From the NCBI RefSeq assembly GCF_014841115.1, contig NZ_JACYTP010000010.1, forward strand, positions 1-64,000: DNA of 64,000 bases, in the 5' to 3' direction. Source of the stretch: Photobacterium arenosum (GTDB lineage Bacteria; Pseudomonadota; Gammaproteobacteria; Enterobacterales; Vibrionaceae). The notes under the pieces are model-generated. The model did not search any database. It was not told where the DNA came from and saw nothing but the letters and a program-made list of their open reading frames with translations. The stretch's first letter is position 1. Every line of letters begins with the position of its first letter. A program made the translations under genes and the position numbers. Positions 63,928 through 64,000 of this stretch are shown piece by piece.

Positions 63928-64000
63928 CGGACATTAGCGCAGTTTGGTAGCGCACTACTCTGGGGGAGTAGGGGTCGCTGGTTCAAATCCAGTATGTCCG
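63928..64000 (+). tRNA. tRNA-Pro (anticodon GGG), cut by the window end
   Basis: A cloverleaf can be drawn: acceptor CGGACAT with ATGTCCG; D-arm GCGC..GCGC; anticodon arm CTACT-CTGGGGG-AGTAG with anticodon GGG; T-arm GCTGG-TTCAAAT-CCAGT. The unusual first base C pairing with G73-side is typical of bacterial tRNA-Pro. The window stops at the last acceptor base, so the discriminator and CCA lie outside. Confidence 0.95.

Noticed and set aside
63928..64000. Genomic island integrated at tRNA-Pro
   Set aside because: No integrase, direct repeat of the tRNA end or phage gene is visible inside the window; the far side is not available.
1..64000. CRISPR array, insertion sequence or prophage
   Set aside because: No regularly spaced repeats, transposase, integrase or phage structural genes were recognised on either strand.

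Overview
The window looks like chromosomal DNA from a marine gammaproteobacterium of the Vibrionaceae type (Vibrio, Photobacterium, Grimontia or a relative). This is inferred from recognisable proteins: a PrtV-like M6 protease of 918 residues with two PKD repeats, a secreted GH19 chitinase, a complete 2-aminoethylphosphonate (AEP) catabolic cluster, and E. coli-like SbcB, Cdd, LpxL, MoeA/MoeB, SelO and AroH. There is no 16S rRNA or species marker, so the genus is not fixed. No prophage, transposase, integron or CRISPR array was seen.

Layout. 0.3-6 kb: sbcB, a short ToxR-like membrane regulator, lrgAB, cdd behind a tandem-CRP promoter, a DMT exporter and a palindromic intergenic repeat. 6-13 kb: a small outer-membrane protein, acnA, tpm, small unknown genes, and sulA with a LexA box, divergent from a lipoprotein gene that has its own LexA box. 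13-21.6 kb: the AEP island. phnW-pbfA-phnX form one strand; phnS, then phnT and a fused permease, then the GntR-type PhnR form the other. Pho boxes and a shared 12-bp palindrome lie in its promoters. 21.7-26 kb: aapJQMP amino-acid ABC transporter. 26.6-39 kb: a flippase, the PrtV-like protease with a small secreted protein resembling its N-terminal domain, a GNAT enzyme, a lipoprotein, a POT peptide transporter, an aminophosphonate-type FAD oxidoreductase carrying the same palindrome as the AEP island, and a YcbB-like L,D-transpeptidase. 39.5-45 kb: folE, moeA-moeB, oppA and a CvfB-like S1 protein. 45-56 kb: an unknown membrane protein, selO, an orphan PEP-synthase-like C-terminal barrel, aroH, yajQ, chitinase, a DnaJ-related protein, a pirin and lpxL. 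56-64 kb: a possible small RNA, a winged-helix protein, a DUF2760-Hsp70-Hsp70(DUF3731) operon followed by a KorA/TrfB-like gene, an unknown small protein and a tRNA-Pro(GGG) cut by the window end.

How the parts work together. The AEP genes would let the cell import AEP and split it to acetaldehyde and phosphate. PbfA extends this to (R)-1-hydroxy-AEP, and the distal oxidoreductase may extend it to N-substituted or other aminophosphonates. Phosphate starvation (PhoB) and substrate sensing (PhnR) appear to converge on the transport promoters. The PrtV-like protease, chitinase, POT transporter, OppA and AapJQMP fit scavenging of particulate marine organic matter.

The least understood candidate system is the DUF2760/double-Hsp70 operon. 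Other leads are the stand-alone protease-prodomain-like protein, the SOS-linked lipoprotein, and the PEP-synthase-like fragment sitting where E. coli keeps ppsA next to aroH and selO.
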